DNA from: Globodera rostochiensis
Lineage: Eukaryota > Nematoda > Chromadorea > Rhabditida > Heteroderidae
DNA: 64,000 bases
Reading direction: 5' to 3'
NCBI GenBank assembly: GCA_018350325.1
Contig: JAEVLN010000009.1
Location: 827,388-891,387 of the forward strand
Shown here: in pieces, positions 11,333 through 23,069 of the stretch
How positions within the stretch are numbered: position 1 is the first letter of the stretch
Layout of the letters: every line of letters starts with the position of its first letter
Made by a program: the position numbers and the translations under genes
Notes under the pieces: model-generated
Databases searched by the model: none
What the model saw: only the letters and a program-made list of their open reading frames with translations
Told to the model about the DNA's origin: nothing

Positions 11333-12529
11333 TTTTTTTTAGGAATTTATTGAAATATAATTTTCAGTTTTAATATTGCCTATTTATACTCATACCCCTC
11401 CGAGAAATTCCATCGGAAAAAGGGTTATGAGTAAGCACTTTTTGTTAATGCGGACAAATTATTAATTGGTGAAAAAGGGAATTAAATGAACGAAATTAAA
11501 GAATAATAAAAATGGAATTGAATTGGAACATTCATTGTATTGTTATTTTAAATTTCGAGCTAAAATTAGATTTAATTATTATTATTCCGGTGAAATTGAA
11601 CCAATGAGTATTGATTCGGAATAGAAATTTAATGAGAATTTAATTATTCTATATTATTCTGTTCTTAAACACGTCTAAACAATGATGACATTGACGGTAA
11701 ATTGACTAAATGATTAAAAATTATGGAAACATTAAATTAATTAATAAATAACCAAAAAAAATGGCCGCACGCAAAACGATGTAATTTTAATGCCGGTTTG
11801 TCCTAGACAATCCGTCCAATTGGTCACAGAGTATGTAAATGTAAAAGTCTCCCAAAAGATGGGCAGGTTTAAATTACTTAGATTGACCAAAGTTGACACG
11901 GAAGGATTTTAAAATATATTGTTAATTAAAAAATAAAATTTAAAATATAATAAAAACCGACAAATGCATACCTTAAATTTATCTTTTATATAACCAAAAA
12001 GGCATACTACTTAAGGGAACTTAAACTACTGGGAGCGGGAATCCCGTTAAAATCCCGCCGGTCTCTACACTAAACAGGAACATAACATAAATAATAAGTG
12101 CATTTGCACATAAACCACCGCTTTAATATTTTTAATTCCAAGAATGAAAAAAAAGAAAAGAAAATTATCTAAGTAGATTTGCTTTCTTTAAAAAATTAAA
12201 TTGTTTTTTTATTTCTTCGTTTAAAAAACAAAACGCGTTTGTTGTGACGGTTCGTTCACTTTCTATTTTTGGATACGTTTAATTTGCTTAAATGAATAAT
12301 AGTTCTTTATATGCCTAAAGCAGTCTTTATGTTTGTGACTTTTCATATTTGTTTATTTTGCGGATTATGAATTGTGGATTAGGCGTACTTTAGCCCCCAC
12401 GGGGATTTGTTTTCTTCATTTAGTCGTTGAATAAAGGTCTTGGAACTTAAATTGATCGTACGTGTCCCAACATAAATAAGCACTTCATTAAGCAAAATAT
12501 GTTATTCGTTTCTTGGCAAAATCACACAA
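11333..12529. promoter_or_regulatory. shared upstream region between two divergent small genes
   Basis: AT-rich 1.2-kb interval between the EF-hand gene (-) and the 55-aa peptide gene (+). Both could draw regulatory signals from it. A fragment GGGAGCGGGAATCCCGTT at about 12032 is a piece of the dispersed TCCCG palindromic repeat. No further gene was found. Confidence 0.4.
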
Positions 12530-12751
12530 ATGTTGGCATTCTGTTTGTCCTTCTTTGAATGCGTCGTTCTTTTGCTTACCATACTCAGCGTGTTAAAAAT
12601 GATTAATAAGCCAAAGGTAATATATATTTACATATATTTATATTTTAATTTATTTAAAATTTAATTTTAGCTGGTCAGTTCGCCAAAGCAAATTGTCCAT
12701 ATCAGAAGGACGTCGAAAAACTTCGAAGATTTCGCAAAAATCATCGACTGA
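12530..12751 (+). CDS. 55-aa single-pass membrane peptide, copy 1
   Basis: Exon 1, 12530-12616 (29 codons), and exon 2, 12671-12751 (27 codons including stop), are joined by a 54-nt GT-AG intron in phase 0. Exon 1 encodes MLAFCLSFFECVVLLLTILS, essentially one hydrophobic helix ending in K-P-K. Exon 2 encodes SSPKQIVHIRRTSKNFEDFA, a basic then acidic tail. The gene is too short for ordinary ORF calling. Its reality is supported by a paralogue at 57948-58362 with the same exon-2 length, the same intron phase and conserved H-I-R-R-T-S-K-N-F-E. The helix could be a signal anchor or an uncleaved signal peptide. I know of no named family. Confidence 0.8.
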
Positions 12752-13673
12752 ATGAATGTTATGAGAGTCAAGTGAATGGCGCTAAAATTCTCAAAACTTT
12801 CTCGCGGCAATACATCTCCTCTCTCTATCACTTGAATTTAAATGACGATTAATTGATTTATAAATAAAATATCACATATAAATTGGATATCTTATATGCT
12901 ATTCTAAAACTTTAAAAAAAGTTGTTTTTATTCTCCCGTCCATATTTCATTTTTTATTATTATTTGGTCCAAATGTTAATTATAACTTTCATTTTTTAGA
13001 TTTTCTAATATATAAATTTAAAAAAAGTGTTTATCAGTTTATTTAAAATGATGGTTTGGTGTTCTTTTCTGTAGAATTTTCAACCCGGAAAATTGGTTTT
13101 ACGGTTAAAAAATGAATGTTTATGGATATTTAGGGCACGGCTATTTTTGAATTCAAAGTTTTTGCATATGTCGCAAATCCGACTAATTGAAAACTGAGCT
13201 CATTAGGCCCACAATATTATGGCCACTTACACATATAAGGAATTCAATTAGCGCTGCTTGCCCAAATTGTGCAATGGCAAAGCAAAAAATCGTTGGCAAA
13301 GCACCACCTGCTTCGGCTTAGGCTGTTTTGGGAGAGGATTTAGCACAAAAAGTTGCGACAGGACGCCTGCCAACTGACATTAGCCCGTAAATATTGAAAC
13401 AATTTACTGAAGAGAAAAGAACACAGCCATTTTAGAGGAATTATTTTTTAAATATTTATTTAAATTAAATTTTATGTATTCTTTTCATGAATAATTAAAA
13501 TTTCGGAACCGCCACCCTCCTACAAACTGGGGGGGGGGGGGTTCTAATTAGACAAATATAACTTTTTTTTTATCCAATCGCTTTGTTTTATTTATTCCAA
13601 TTAATCGGTGCTTTGAGTTGTGCAAATTTGTTTATTTGGTAATCCTTATAGTTAGGCGTCGGCCGATTTGGGT

Positions 13674-13786
13674 CAGGGATGGGCGAATTTCGGCTCACTA
13701 CCCAAAGTCGAAGTCGAAGATGTAAACAAACTAATTGTTTGTTTTGAAGCACAAAGTTCGAAGTTCAGAAGCTTCGTCCATCCCTG
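13674..13786. mobile_element. 113-bp hAT-like MITE
   Basis: Terminal inverted repeats CAGGGATGGGCGAA and (reverse complement) CAGGGATGGACGAA differ at one base. Flanks ATTTGGGT and ATTGGAGT agree at six of eight positions, consistent with an aged 8-bp target duplication. CAGGG ends fit hAT elements. The interior is TTCGAAGTTCGAAG-like, in both orientations. Confidence 0.65.
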
Positions 13787-14639
13787 ATTGGAGTGAGCCC
13801 TTCGAATTTTTTCACGAATTTTTTTTACACCAATATTTTTAAAACGCAAAAATATAAAGTCATATAAAAATGTAGTTTATGTTCTGTTTAATAAAAAATT
13901 TAATTTCGCTTTTCGCAAAGAATTTTTTTTAATTTTTGCATTTTATAGCTTAAAAAGTAAAAAAAAATTTTTGTTTGAAAAAGTAATCAATTTGCAAAAT
14001 AAACATATTCAAGAATTGTTACAATGCATACATCATAATGAAGATTTCCTTCGTCCGTCCCTTCTTTTCGCTTCCGTTTCTTCCGCTTTCTTTTTTAATT
14101 ACCAACTCCCCGACTAACACTTTTTATTTGTTAGACACATTTTTTAAACCGCGCAAAAATGGGGGAAAATATGTCGTTTAATGGCAATTTATTCCATAAT
14201 TAATTCAAAAAATAAAAAAATGTCCATGAAAAAATTTACATTTCGCCGTCAATTTTCCCATAAAAAAGGAATTCATTTGGGTTCGGTCCGAAGAGTTTTT
14301 TGGGGAAGGTTCTTTTGAGGTTTTTAACATTTATTCAAATTTGCTCAATGGATTTGGCGGAAAGAAATTAATTTGGCCAAAGTGCCCCCCCCCCTCTTTT
14401 TATAAGTGCTCAAATTTTTACGGTGTCGAACCGGCGGGGAATCCGTCCCCGTTCCAGTTTAAGTCAATCCCCGTTTAATCCATCCAGGGTGACCAAGGTT
14501 TTTCCTGATTTTTGGAGGTTTTCCTGATTTTCCATTGTTGTCTGATTTTGCTTGATCTTTGGGAATTTTCCTGATTTCTCAAAAATGTGGAAATTTTCAG
14601 CGAAAATGGCCAATTTTCTTAACAAATATCGCTAAAATT

Positions 14640-14685
14640 TAAAAAAAATTTCCCGGCGGCACCTCTCGGCACCGCCGGCTTCTCC
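14640..14685. repeat. GC-rich hairpin repeat copy
   Basis: CCCGGCGGCACCTCTCGGCACCGCCGG preceded by A/T-rich sequence containing TTTCTTAACAAAT. The arms GGCGGCACC and GGCACCGCC are near-complementary after the family consensus. Confidence 0.65.
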
Positions 14686-14744
14686 CATTCTTAAAAAAGC
14701 TTTAAAAAATACGGCATTTTTTAAAATTTTGATTGTAAATCTCT

Positions 14745-14822
14745 TAACAAATTGAGTCTAAAATAGCAAAATTTTCTCGGCGGCGCCTATCGGCACCGCC
14801 ATTCCCCCCCCCCCCCCCCATC
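14745..14822. repeat. GC-rich hairpin repeat copy with poly-C tail
   Basis: CTCTTAACAAATTGAGTC leads into AAAATTTTCTCGGCGGCGCC, then TATCGGCACCGCC and a run of about 14 C. This is one of the best matches to the family consensus. Confidence 0.8.
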
Positions 14823-15004
14823 CCTGTAAAGCAAAACTGGCAAAAAAATTGCATTTTAAAAATTCTAAAATTCTAAAATCAAAATTTCGAAATTTTCGCG
14901 ACATTTTCTTAAAAAAACGTTAAAAATTATTAAAAAAATTAAAATCAAGACTAGGTACGGCCTGCTCTCAGGTAGAACCCAAAAGTTTGCTATATATTTA
15001 CACA

Positions 15005-15888
15005 GTCCATCCCCGTTTAAGTCAATCCCCATTTAGGTACATTCCCGTTTAAGTCCATTCCCGTTTAAGTCCATTCCCGTTTAAGTCCATCCCCGTTTAG
15101 GTACATTCCCGTTTAAGTCCATCCCCGTTTAAGTCAATCCCCGTTTAGGTACATTCCCGTTTAAGTCCATCCCCGTTTAAGTCCATCCCCGTTTAAGTCA
15201 ATCCCCATTTAGGTACATTCCCGTTTAAGTCCATTCCCGTTTAAGTCCATTCCCGTTTAAGTCCATTCCCGTTTAAGTCCATCCTCGTTTAAGTCCATCC
15301 CCGTTTAAGTCCATCCCCGTTTAAGTCAATCCCCGTTTAGGTACATTCCCGTTTAAGTCCATCCCCGTTTAAGTCCATCCCCGTTTAAGTCAATCCCCAT
15401 TTAGGTACATTCCCGTTTAAGTCCATTCCCGTTTAAGTCCATTCCCGTTTAAGTCCATTCCCGTTTAAGTCCATTCCCGTTTAAGTCCATCCCCGTTTAA
15501 GTCAATCCCCGTTTAGGTACATTCCCGTTTAAGTCCATCCCCGTTTAAGTCCATCCCCGTTTAAGTCAATCCCCATTTAGGTACATTCCCGTTTAAGTCC
15601 ATTCCCGTTTAAGTCCATTCCCGTTTAAGTCCATTCCCGTTTAAGTCCATCCTCGTTTAAGTCCATCCCCGTTTAAGTCCATCCCCGTTTAAGTCAATCC
15701 CCGTTTAGGTACATTCCCGTTTAAGTCCATCCCCGTTTAAGTCCATCCCCGTTTAAGTCAATCCCCATTTAGGTACATTCCCGTTTAAGTCCATTCCCGT
15801 TTAAGTCCATTCCCGTTTAAGTCCATTCCCGTTTAAGTCCATTCCCGTTTAGGTACATTCCCGTTTAAGTCCATCCCCGTTTCCAATT
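15005..15888. repeat. 16-bp satellite in 368-bp higher-order repeats
   Basis: Tandem CCCGTTTAAGTCCATC (16 bp) with marked variants CAATC, ATTTAGGTACATT and TCCTCG. The variant CCCCATTTAGG recurs at 15031, 15207, 15399, 15575 and 15767, so spacings alternate 176 and 192 bp. The single TCCTCG variant recurs at 15283 and 15651, exactly 368 bp apart. The array is therefore organised in higher-order units of 23 monomers (368 bp). A partial similar segment precedes it at about 14450-14480. Confidence 0.95.
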
Positions 15889-18800
15889 CGCGGAGTTCAG
15901 CACCGATCCGCGTTTCTAGCCAAATTCTCTGGTTGCTGTGCATTCATCCCCGTCCCCGCTTTCCAGTTGACCCCGATTATTTTTGCCTTCCTCGTCCGCC
16001 TTCTTTTCTTCCATTGTTTTGTTTGCCCTCCTTCCCCGCAATTCGCATTTATTTTGCCCTTCCCTAAACTCATTCACTCGCATTCATTCTCCCCAGGGGC
16101 CAATGATGGGAAAAAGCGGCCCTCGGGGCAAATGAAAGATTATCACCAAATGAATAAAGTTGAAGGCTTTAAGGCTTTCGAAGCCAAAAGGCCACGGGAA
16201 ACTTTTCAAAGGATTGTCAAAAAAGCCGAAACTCAAATCAAATGGTCAAATATAGGGAGCCCAAAATTCAGATTATGCAACATTTTAAAAGTCGCAACGG
16301 AGTTTGGTTGAGTTTAGGCCGTTACAATTTTTTAGTTGGTTATAAATTTTTATTTTTCAATTAAATTAATTACCCACAAAAATCCGTAAATTTGTGCGAT
16401 ATTTGTGTTTTGCTTTTATACCCAAAATATCTCCCAATTTGTGCTGTTTGCATGGCTCATAAAAAGCACCCATTTGCTTCCCGGTTTGGCCAACCTTTCC
16501 CCGCCTGACTTTTGGATTTGGCCATATTTTTTGCCACCCCTTCCCCCCCCCCCCCCCCCCACTTTTTCTTCGGATATTCGTCGTTTGTTGAGGGGGGAGG
16601 GGGGGGGGGGGGGGGGAGAGCCCTAAAATTGCCTAAGTGAGTAAAGCCTTTTCTCTTTTACCCGCCCGTCCCCGTAGTTTCATCGTTTTCAAAATATATT
16701 CAATTTTTTGTGTCTATTTCCTTTTGCAACTTTTGAGGAGGAGGAGGAGGAACATAAAGAAGCGACGCAAATTCGATTTTTTTTTCTTAAATTTTGACCA
16801 TTTTGATGATAAATTTTTTTTGTTTGGAATTTCATTACCAAAATTGTCTTTAGCTTTTCAATCTCTGACCGCATAATTATATTATTTTTTCTTTTTTGAT
16901 ATTTCCATTAGAATTCAAAAAAAATTTGTAAAAAACGAATGATTTCATTAAGAAAAGAAAGAGCTTCATGCTTTTATCATTGTGTGAGTAAATAAATGAA
17001 TTTCTTTCATCCTTTTAGTCAAAATTCATTTTCCATCGTCCAAATTTACATTTTTTCCATTTTCTGCAAAATTTGGCTATTTTCTATTTGTGGTGAAGCA
17101 TTTTTTCTTCAAATTTTCATTATTTTTATTGTGTTTGTTCGCGGGGATCTGCACCTATAAACACGTTGTGCCCCATTCACCGTATCGGATTTCTTCTGTC
17201 AGAAATTTTAAAAGTGAATATTTATGGTTTAGCACCAGCCAATGGACGTTACCTTTCACGAAAAGTGAAATGTTTGGAGGCATCGATATATAATATACAG
17301 ATATTAACTATAAGGTATGAACTACGAATGCCACAATCTTTGGCATTTTTAAGATACAATTTTGAAATGTTTATGGCCCCTAGTGATGGGCCCAATTCAG
17401 GAAAAATTTGCATTTTGAAAATGATTATTGAAACCGTTATAAATGACAAGAGTTGAAATATTTAGGGGATTAGTTCAAAAATTTTGGAATTGAGCTCGGG
17501 ATTTGGTCACAGAAACTAACTCTGGTTGAAAGATAATGACCGAGATGCCCAAAAACTTTCATTTTACGTTCGAAAAAACTTTAAAAAATTTGAAATATTT
17601 AAAATAAAACGCCTTTTCACACCAATAAAAGTTCTTTTTGCCGTTTGTTTGAACAGCTTTTGATGGATTTTTCGTGCATATTTTTACATATTTTATGAAG
17701 TTGTGCAAAGGTTTGAACTGAATTTAATCAATTTTCCTCTGTTTTTGTGTGATTTAAACAATTTTAATATTTAATGCATGTTTTTGCATTTTGACATTAA
17801 TATGTAAATTTTTATTTTCGATTAACGCTCATTTTGATTTTTGAGGTATTTAATTCTTGGATATTTGCGTGTTAAATTGTCTAAAGTGCATTATTTTTAT
17901 AAATTTTTGCTTAAAGACGGCCAAAACGTTCGATGTTTTAAAATTCCCTCTTTTTCTTTCTTTTTTCCCCCGCTAAAGTCAAGTTACGCCGTTTATTCAT
18001 TTAACTGAGTTTTTCGAATTGGTAATTTGCCTTCAGTTTTTGAGTTTTTGGGTATATTTTTTCGCCATTGTCAATTTTTGGTTTGTTCCGTTTTTTGTGC
18101 ACATTATCATTTTCATTTAAATTTCAATTTTATAATACTTTAAAAAAAGCTATTATTAGTAATAAAATATTTTTGGATTTTTATAAATTTCCATTAAATG
18201 TCATTTTGTTTATTTAAATTAGAGTCTTTTTTCAATCCGCAAAGACCAAATTAATTCATATTTGCTTCGATATAAAAAAAAAAAGTTAAAAAAATTGTTT
18301 CTATAAATATTTAATACGTAAGCATTTCATAATTCCTATTTTTATCGTCGACATATTATCGGAAACTCGAGAACCTTCAAATTCGTGGGAATTTTGTAAA
18401 TTATTTTCTCATCGTGGCCATGAGAAAATTACATGAAATCAAATTGGTTGGATTGGATATATTTCACCCAAATTCAGAGTCATTTTCGCAGAATTTTACG
18501 ATTATTAATTTTTAAACAATTGACTTTCCAATAATTTTAATGTAAAAAACTTTCTACTCCTTAGATCATTGATCGCCGACCCAATTTAAAAAAAACAAAA
18601 AGCTGACATTTAATTTGTAAAATTATGAAAAAAAATCTAGAAAATTTTTTTTTTTCCAAAAATAAATGTTTAACTAAAAGAGGTATCGAACATATTGCTT
18701 TTTCGTTATTAGTTTTTTGCCCGAAAATGCAGAGGAAAATGTGTCACAAACTTATTGGGACAACGAAAAATGTGGAGTTGACACATTTCTGAAATGAAAT

Positions 18801-19158
18801 GGGATTTGGGAGAGGAGGAGGGGAAATTGCAAGGTTTTTGGGAGGCGGGGGGATCGATTATGGCAGGCTAGAGCCCGTCGGGAGCGGGATTCCCGCGGGA
18901 TTCCCGTTCCCGCGGCCGGTAAATTCGAACTGCCGGCTCCCGCTCCCGTAAATTTTTTTTTCCGCGTAAGTTTTCTTAAGATTTTGAACTGTGAAATTTA
19001 AATTTTTATTGCCATTCAAATGATTAGATTAACGTTAACCCAATTTTTTTATTTTATCAAAAATTTTACAGTACAAAGATAACTAAGAAAGAATTGCCAT
19101 ATAAAATTTAGGGAACAATTTCATTTTTTATAATAAAAATAATTTGTTCAGGAAAATA
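15889..19158. other. gene-poor region
   Basis: No supported gene. A weak open frame at 15967-16311 starts hydrophobic but has no motif or splice logic. A C18 run followed by a G19 run (16542-16615) could form a hairpin. A TCCCG/CGGGA palindromic repeat with TAGAGCCCG end lies at 18868-18955. The last few hundred bases are AT-rich and precede the channel gene. Confidence 0.5.
18866..18957. repeat. TCCCG/CGGGA palindromic element
   Basis: CTAGAGCCCGTCGGGAGCGG, then repeated GGGATTCCCG blocks, ending CTCCCGCTCCCGTAAA. Related copies are at 60600-60728 and, shorter, at 12030-12060. No coding capacity. Confidence 0.6.
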
Positions 19159-22100
19159 ATGCTTGATTTTACGCTATGGCTTCTCTCATTTAATGTGTTG
19201 GCTCGACAAGCCGTCGAAAGCACAAAAACGACAGAAACAATACTTGTACCGCTGACAAGAGGCACTCAAATTATTTAATAATTATTTTTTATTTTATATT
19301 TTTAATTAATTATTTATTTAGAATTTATTTCTCTGCTGGAGGATGAAAAGCGGTACAACAAATATGCAACTCCTACACAACATCTAGGTGATTTTTTAAT
19401 AAAATTATATTAACAATATTTTATTTAATTGAAAAATGTTCAAAAAAAAAATTCAAGGAACTGCTACAAATGTGTCAATGTCAATGTTCATTGAAGGAAT
19501 TTCTAGCTTCAGCGCTCAGACGATGGACTATCAGTTGGATGTGTACTTTTATCAGGTCAAATGATATAAAATATATTTTTTATTTCTTAGTGTTTAATTT
19601 AAAATTATAACAAACAATTTAAATATTATTTATTTTTGTAATTGGGTATTTAGGAATGGAAGGATGAACGATTGAAGCACAACGGGTCCGGGCCCCTTTT
19701 GATAAGGGACAAAGCAGTTTTTAAGGTCACAAAATGTTTTTTAATATTTTTTTCTAAATTATTTTCCAGAAGCTCTGGCACCCGGACATTTATTTCGCAA
19801 ATGCCAGACATGCTTCGTTCCAAGAAATAACTGAAGACAATTTTTTGGTTTGGATTTACCCAAACGGAAGGTGAACAGAATTTGAAAATGACTTTTACAA
19901 AATTATTTAAATAATTATAAAAATATTGGAATAATGGAGAGAAAGAAAACAGTATTCAATTTTTAAAAAATGCAAAATTAAAGCAATAAAATGCTAACTA
20001 AACGAAGCAGGGCTTGGCCTCGACCCCAACATTTCCGCCCCCGCAAGTCGGGGACGAACCCTAATTAAAATATTTATATTTGTGTGTTCAGAAGTTCTTT
20101 TAGAAATTATATTTTTATTTAATGTCTTTTTATATTAAAATAAAAAGAAAAAATCAAAAATCATTTTAAGAATTTGGTATGACTGCCGAATTTCGCTTGT
20201 TGCCATTTGCATGATGGACTTGTGGAAGTATCCACTGGACGCCCAAACGTGCGAGCTGCGAATTCTGAGCTGTGAGAAAAACAATTTTTTTTGTTTTATT
20301 ATCGTTTTTATTTATTTATTTTTGTTGCAGACGCTTATCCCGAAAATCATTTGCGTTTGCGTTGGTCCAAACGAATTGATCCTCCAATTGATCGGAATAT
20401 GGGCATTAAAATGCCCGGTGATCATTTAAATTAAATTATATAATTTATTTTAAATTTCATTTTAAGACATGGAATTGGTTCGAATTGCAACAGGCGAATG
20501 CAACGGCTCCTATGTGACGGGTTTGATACATAATTAATCCTTTTTAATTATTGCCAAATTAATTTTACAGGGACATGGAGTTGTCAAACGGCAGTGTTTT
20601 ACGGTAATTTTTTAATAATTAATTATTGTGTGACTAATTATGCAATAAGTAATTGGACCTCAAAAAGAACTCATAAAATGCCGACTAAAACCAAAAATAA
20701 ATTTTGATAAATTTTGTAAGTTGAACGCGCAATGCTTCACCATATCATCCAAACATATGTGCCTACTTCGTTAATCGTTATCATATCATGGTCAGAAAGA
20801 ATTTGCATTATTTCAATGAAAAAAAAGATTTATTATAACCAACGGTTTAGGTTCAACTTTTGGCTTGACATTGACGCAGCCCCCGCACGCGTCACACTCT
20901 CAATCACCACGTTACTTACTATCGCAACACAAGTAATAGAATTTACAAAAATATAATTACCTACTAATTAGCTGTTTTAAATTTACCTAAACATGCTTTT
21001 TTAAGGCAAATGCCGTAAAGTTGGCATTGCCCGAAGTGTCATATATGAAAGCCATAGACTCGTGGATGGGAATGTGCATGGCATTCGTTTTTGGTAAAAG
21101 TTGAATAAATAATGTTTTCGAACACAGAATTTTTGTTTTTATTTTCAGTAAAATTATTTAATACAGTTTTATTATTTCGTATATATTCCAATCAAAATTG
21201 CTGACAAAAGTATAAATGAATTTGTTTTATATATACATATTTTATTTTCTACTTTCAGTAAAAATGGTAAATGATAATTTGTAAAAATGCGATTTTCTGT
21301 TGTTATTTGCGCTATTATTCAGCTGTGATGGTGGAGTACACCATCGCCCACTTCGCCAAGAACCAGGAGTATCTGTTCCAACTTGCTGGCCAAAACTCCA
21401 GCCAAACACCGTTGGTGGTGGACACGGACGGCTTCAACACGTTGTTGGCGGCCTCCAAAAAAGTCGTTGAAGAGGTGGTGGGCAATGATCCTGAGGCCGC
21501 GATGCAAATTGAGCAATTACTCACCACGGAACAACTGCACAGGTCAAAATTCTGACATAAACTATGAATTAAATATTTATATTAAATTTTAGCATTGAAA
21601 ATCTTCTTAAACGCATTTTCTTTGTTTTTGAATTCCTAAATATTTTCTCAATTAGGTATCTAATTTGTTTTTTGAGTTGATCATTTAAGCAATCATTAGG
21701 GGGCTCGTTTTCTAATTTTTTTGATTTTAGACATTGGCGAAGAACGGTGTGTGGCGTTTACTCTAACGGAGCTGTGCCTAATGAAGAAACGGGCAAAAAG
21801 AACCGGCACCCAATGAAACCTTCACTGAGTACACGGAGTTTTCGAAGTGCAAAAATGGGTGGAATAAAGAGAACAGGTGGGGGATTAATTAAAAATAAAA
21901 ATGAGTAATTACTAAGAAAAAAAAGGAAAAATAAACTCTTTGACTGGAACTCTTTTTGTGATTGGTAGTCAGAATAAGCATTGGACTTTAAAAACATTAT
22001 TTATTCAAGATTTTAATTTTTTTAAACTGTATGCTCAAAAATAGACTGATCCAGATCACACACCTTAAGTTGAATGAGCCAAATCCTAAAGATTAAAAAT

Positions 22101-22753
22101 TTAATAATCTTCAAACATTTCTGACACGAATTTTAATTTCAGAGCCGGACTCTGAAGTTTGCACAGCAACGGCAAATTATAATTTGCTGGAAAATCATCA
22201 TAACCATCGACAACAACCACAAATAAAATTGAACGACAAAAGCGATCAGATCAAAAACAGCCCAAGCTTATTCAAAATAGAAGATCCGCGCTTGAAAAAA
22301 ATATCCAGGCAAAATGGGACAAAAATAATTAGATTTTTAGAACCTAAAAATCAAGAAAATAATGAAAAAGATTATTTTGGCAAAAACTGTAAATATTAAT
22401 TGCTAATTTTATAGGTCCCTTCCCGAGGATTTTCATTTTGAGTATGGCGCTGATAAAATTCAAAGGAAAAATTCATTTGTTGGGTCGGCGCGACTGTTCA
22501 AAAAACAGGTAAAATCACTCTCAAATTGATATTTATTTGGGGATATTTTTAAATAAAAATTTCTGTTAATTTGAATAAATAATTTATCGAATTTTAGATG
22601 ACACGAAGGGCTCGGGTGCTCAAACAAACGCTAAACCAACTCAGAGGCCGAGAGATGGCAACCAAAATTGACCAGAAGTCGCGCATTATTTTTCCGTTCG
22701 CATTTTTCGTAATGAATGTTTTTTATTGGGCTTATTATTTAATACTCAATTAA
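19159..22753 (+). CDS. Cys-loop ligand-gated chloride channel subunit
   Basis: A multi-exon gene with about a dozen short introns. [21 protein letters not shown] is the signal peptide. The extracellular domain follows ([31 protein letters not shown]), with the canonical loop [15 protein letters not shown] (13 residues between Cys) and a second Cys pair ([13 protein letters not shown]), as in glutamate- and glycine-type channels. M1 is [17 protein letters not shown]2 begins [20 protein letters not shown], and its P-A-R motif predicts anion selectivity. M3 is [20 protein letters not shown]4 near the C-terminus is [19 protein letters not shown], followed by a stop at 22751. Intron 1 appears to use a GC donor (AGAG then GCACTC). 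The M3-M4 loop exons around 22390-22510 do not join cleanly in phase, so that part is approximate. The ligand cannot be assigned from sequence. Confidence 0.88.
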
Positions 22754-23069
22754 TTATGTTTTTGATATTTATACAAAAAAACAAATTATTTATGTGAGAA
22801 ATATAAAGAAATTTCCTTAATAAATTTCGGAAAATCAAATTGAAATTGTTGTAAATAATTATTGAAAATGCTCAACAAGAAAATACCAAAGACTCAGGAC
22901 TAAAATATGGATAAATATCTGAACAAATTAATTTATCGTCCAGTAAATGAAAATGCTTAATCATGCCCAAAAGTGGTTAGTGGTTACTACTTTATTTAAT
23001 GAATTCTACCATTTATAAAAAGTGAACAACAAAAAAACACTGGTCGTGCAGTGCACCGCACAAAAACGA
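22754..23069. other. convergent 3' region between channel and protease genes
   Basis: AT-rich spacer between two genes transcribed toward each other. It contains AATAAA-like sequences usable as poly(A) signals, and nothing else supported. Confidence 0.4.

Larger units (their letters stand above)
12752..15000. other. gene-poor region with repeats
   Basis: No supported gene. It holds a 113-bp MITE at 13674-13786, a G10 run near 13530, two hairpin-repeat copies (about 14640-14680 and 14745-14820), and a segment at 14480-14590 rich in TTTTCCTGATTTT that resembles the repeat at window positions 1-70. Confidence 0.5.

Noticed and set aside
15005..15888. CRISPR-like array at the 16-bp satellite
   Set aside because: There are no unique spacers; the units are contiguous variants of one monomer, and the genome is eukaryotic.
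15967..16311. Hydrophobic-start 114-residue frame
   Set aside because: No motif, no splice sites and C/T-rich composition; it could be chance.
17090..17460. Possible secreted peptide starting near 17090
   Set aside because: It starts with GTG, lacks downstream motif or intron support, and no paralogue is visible.
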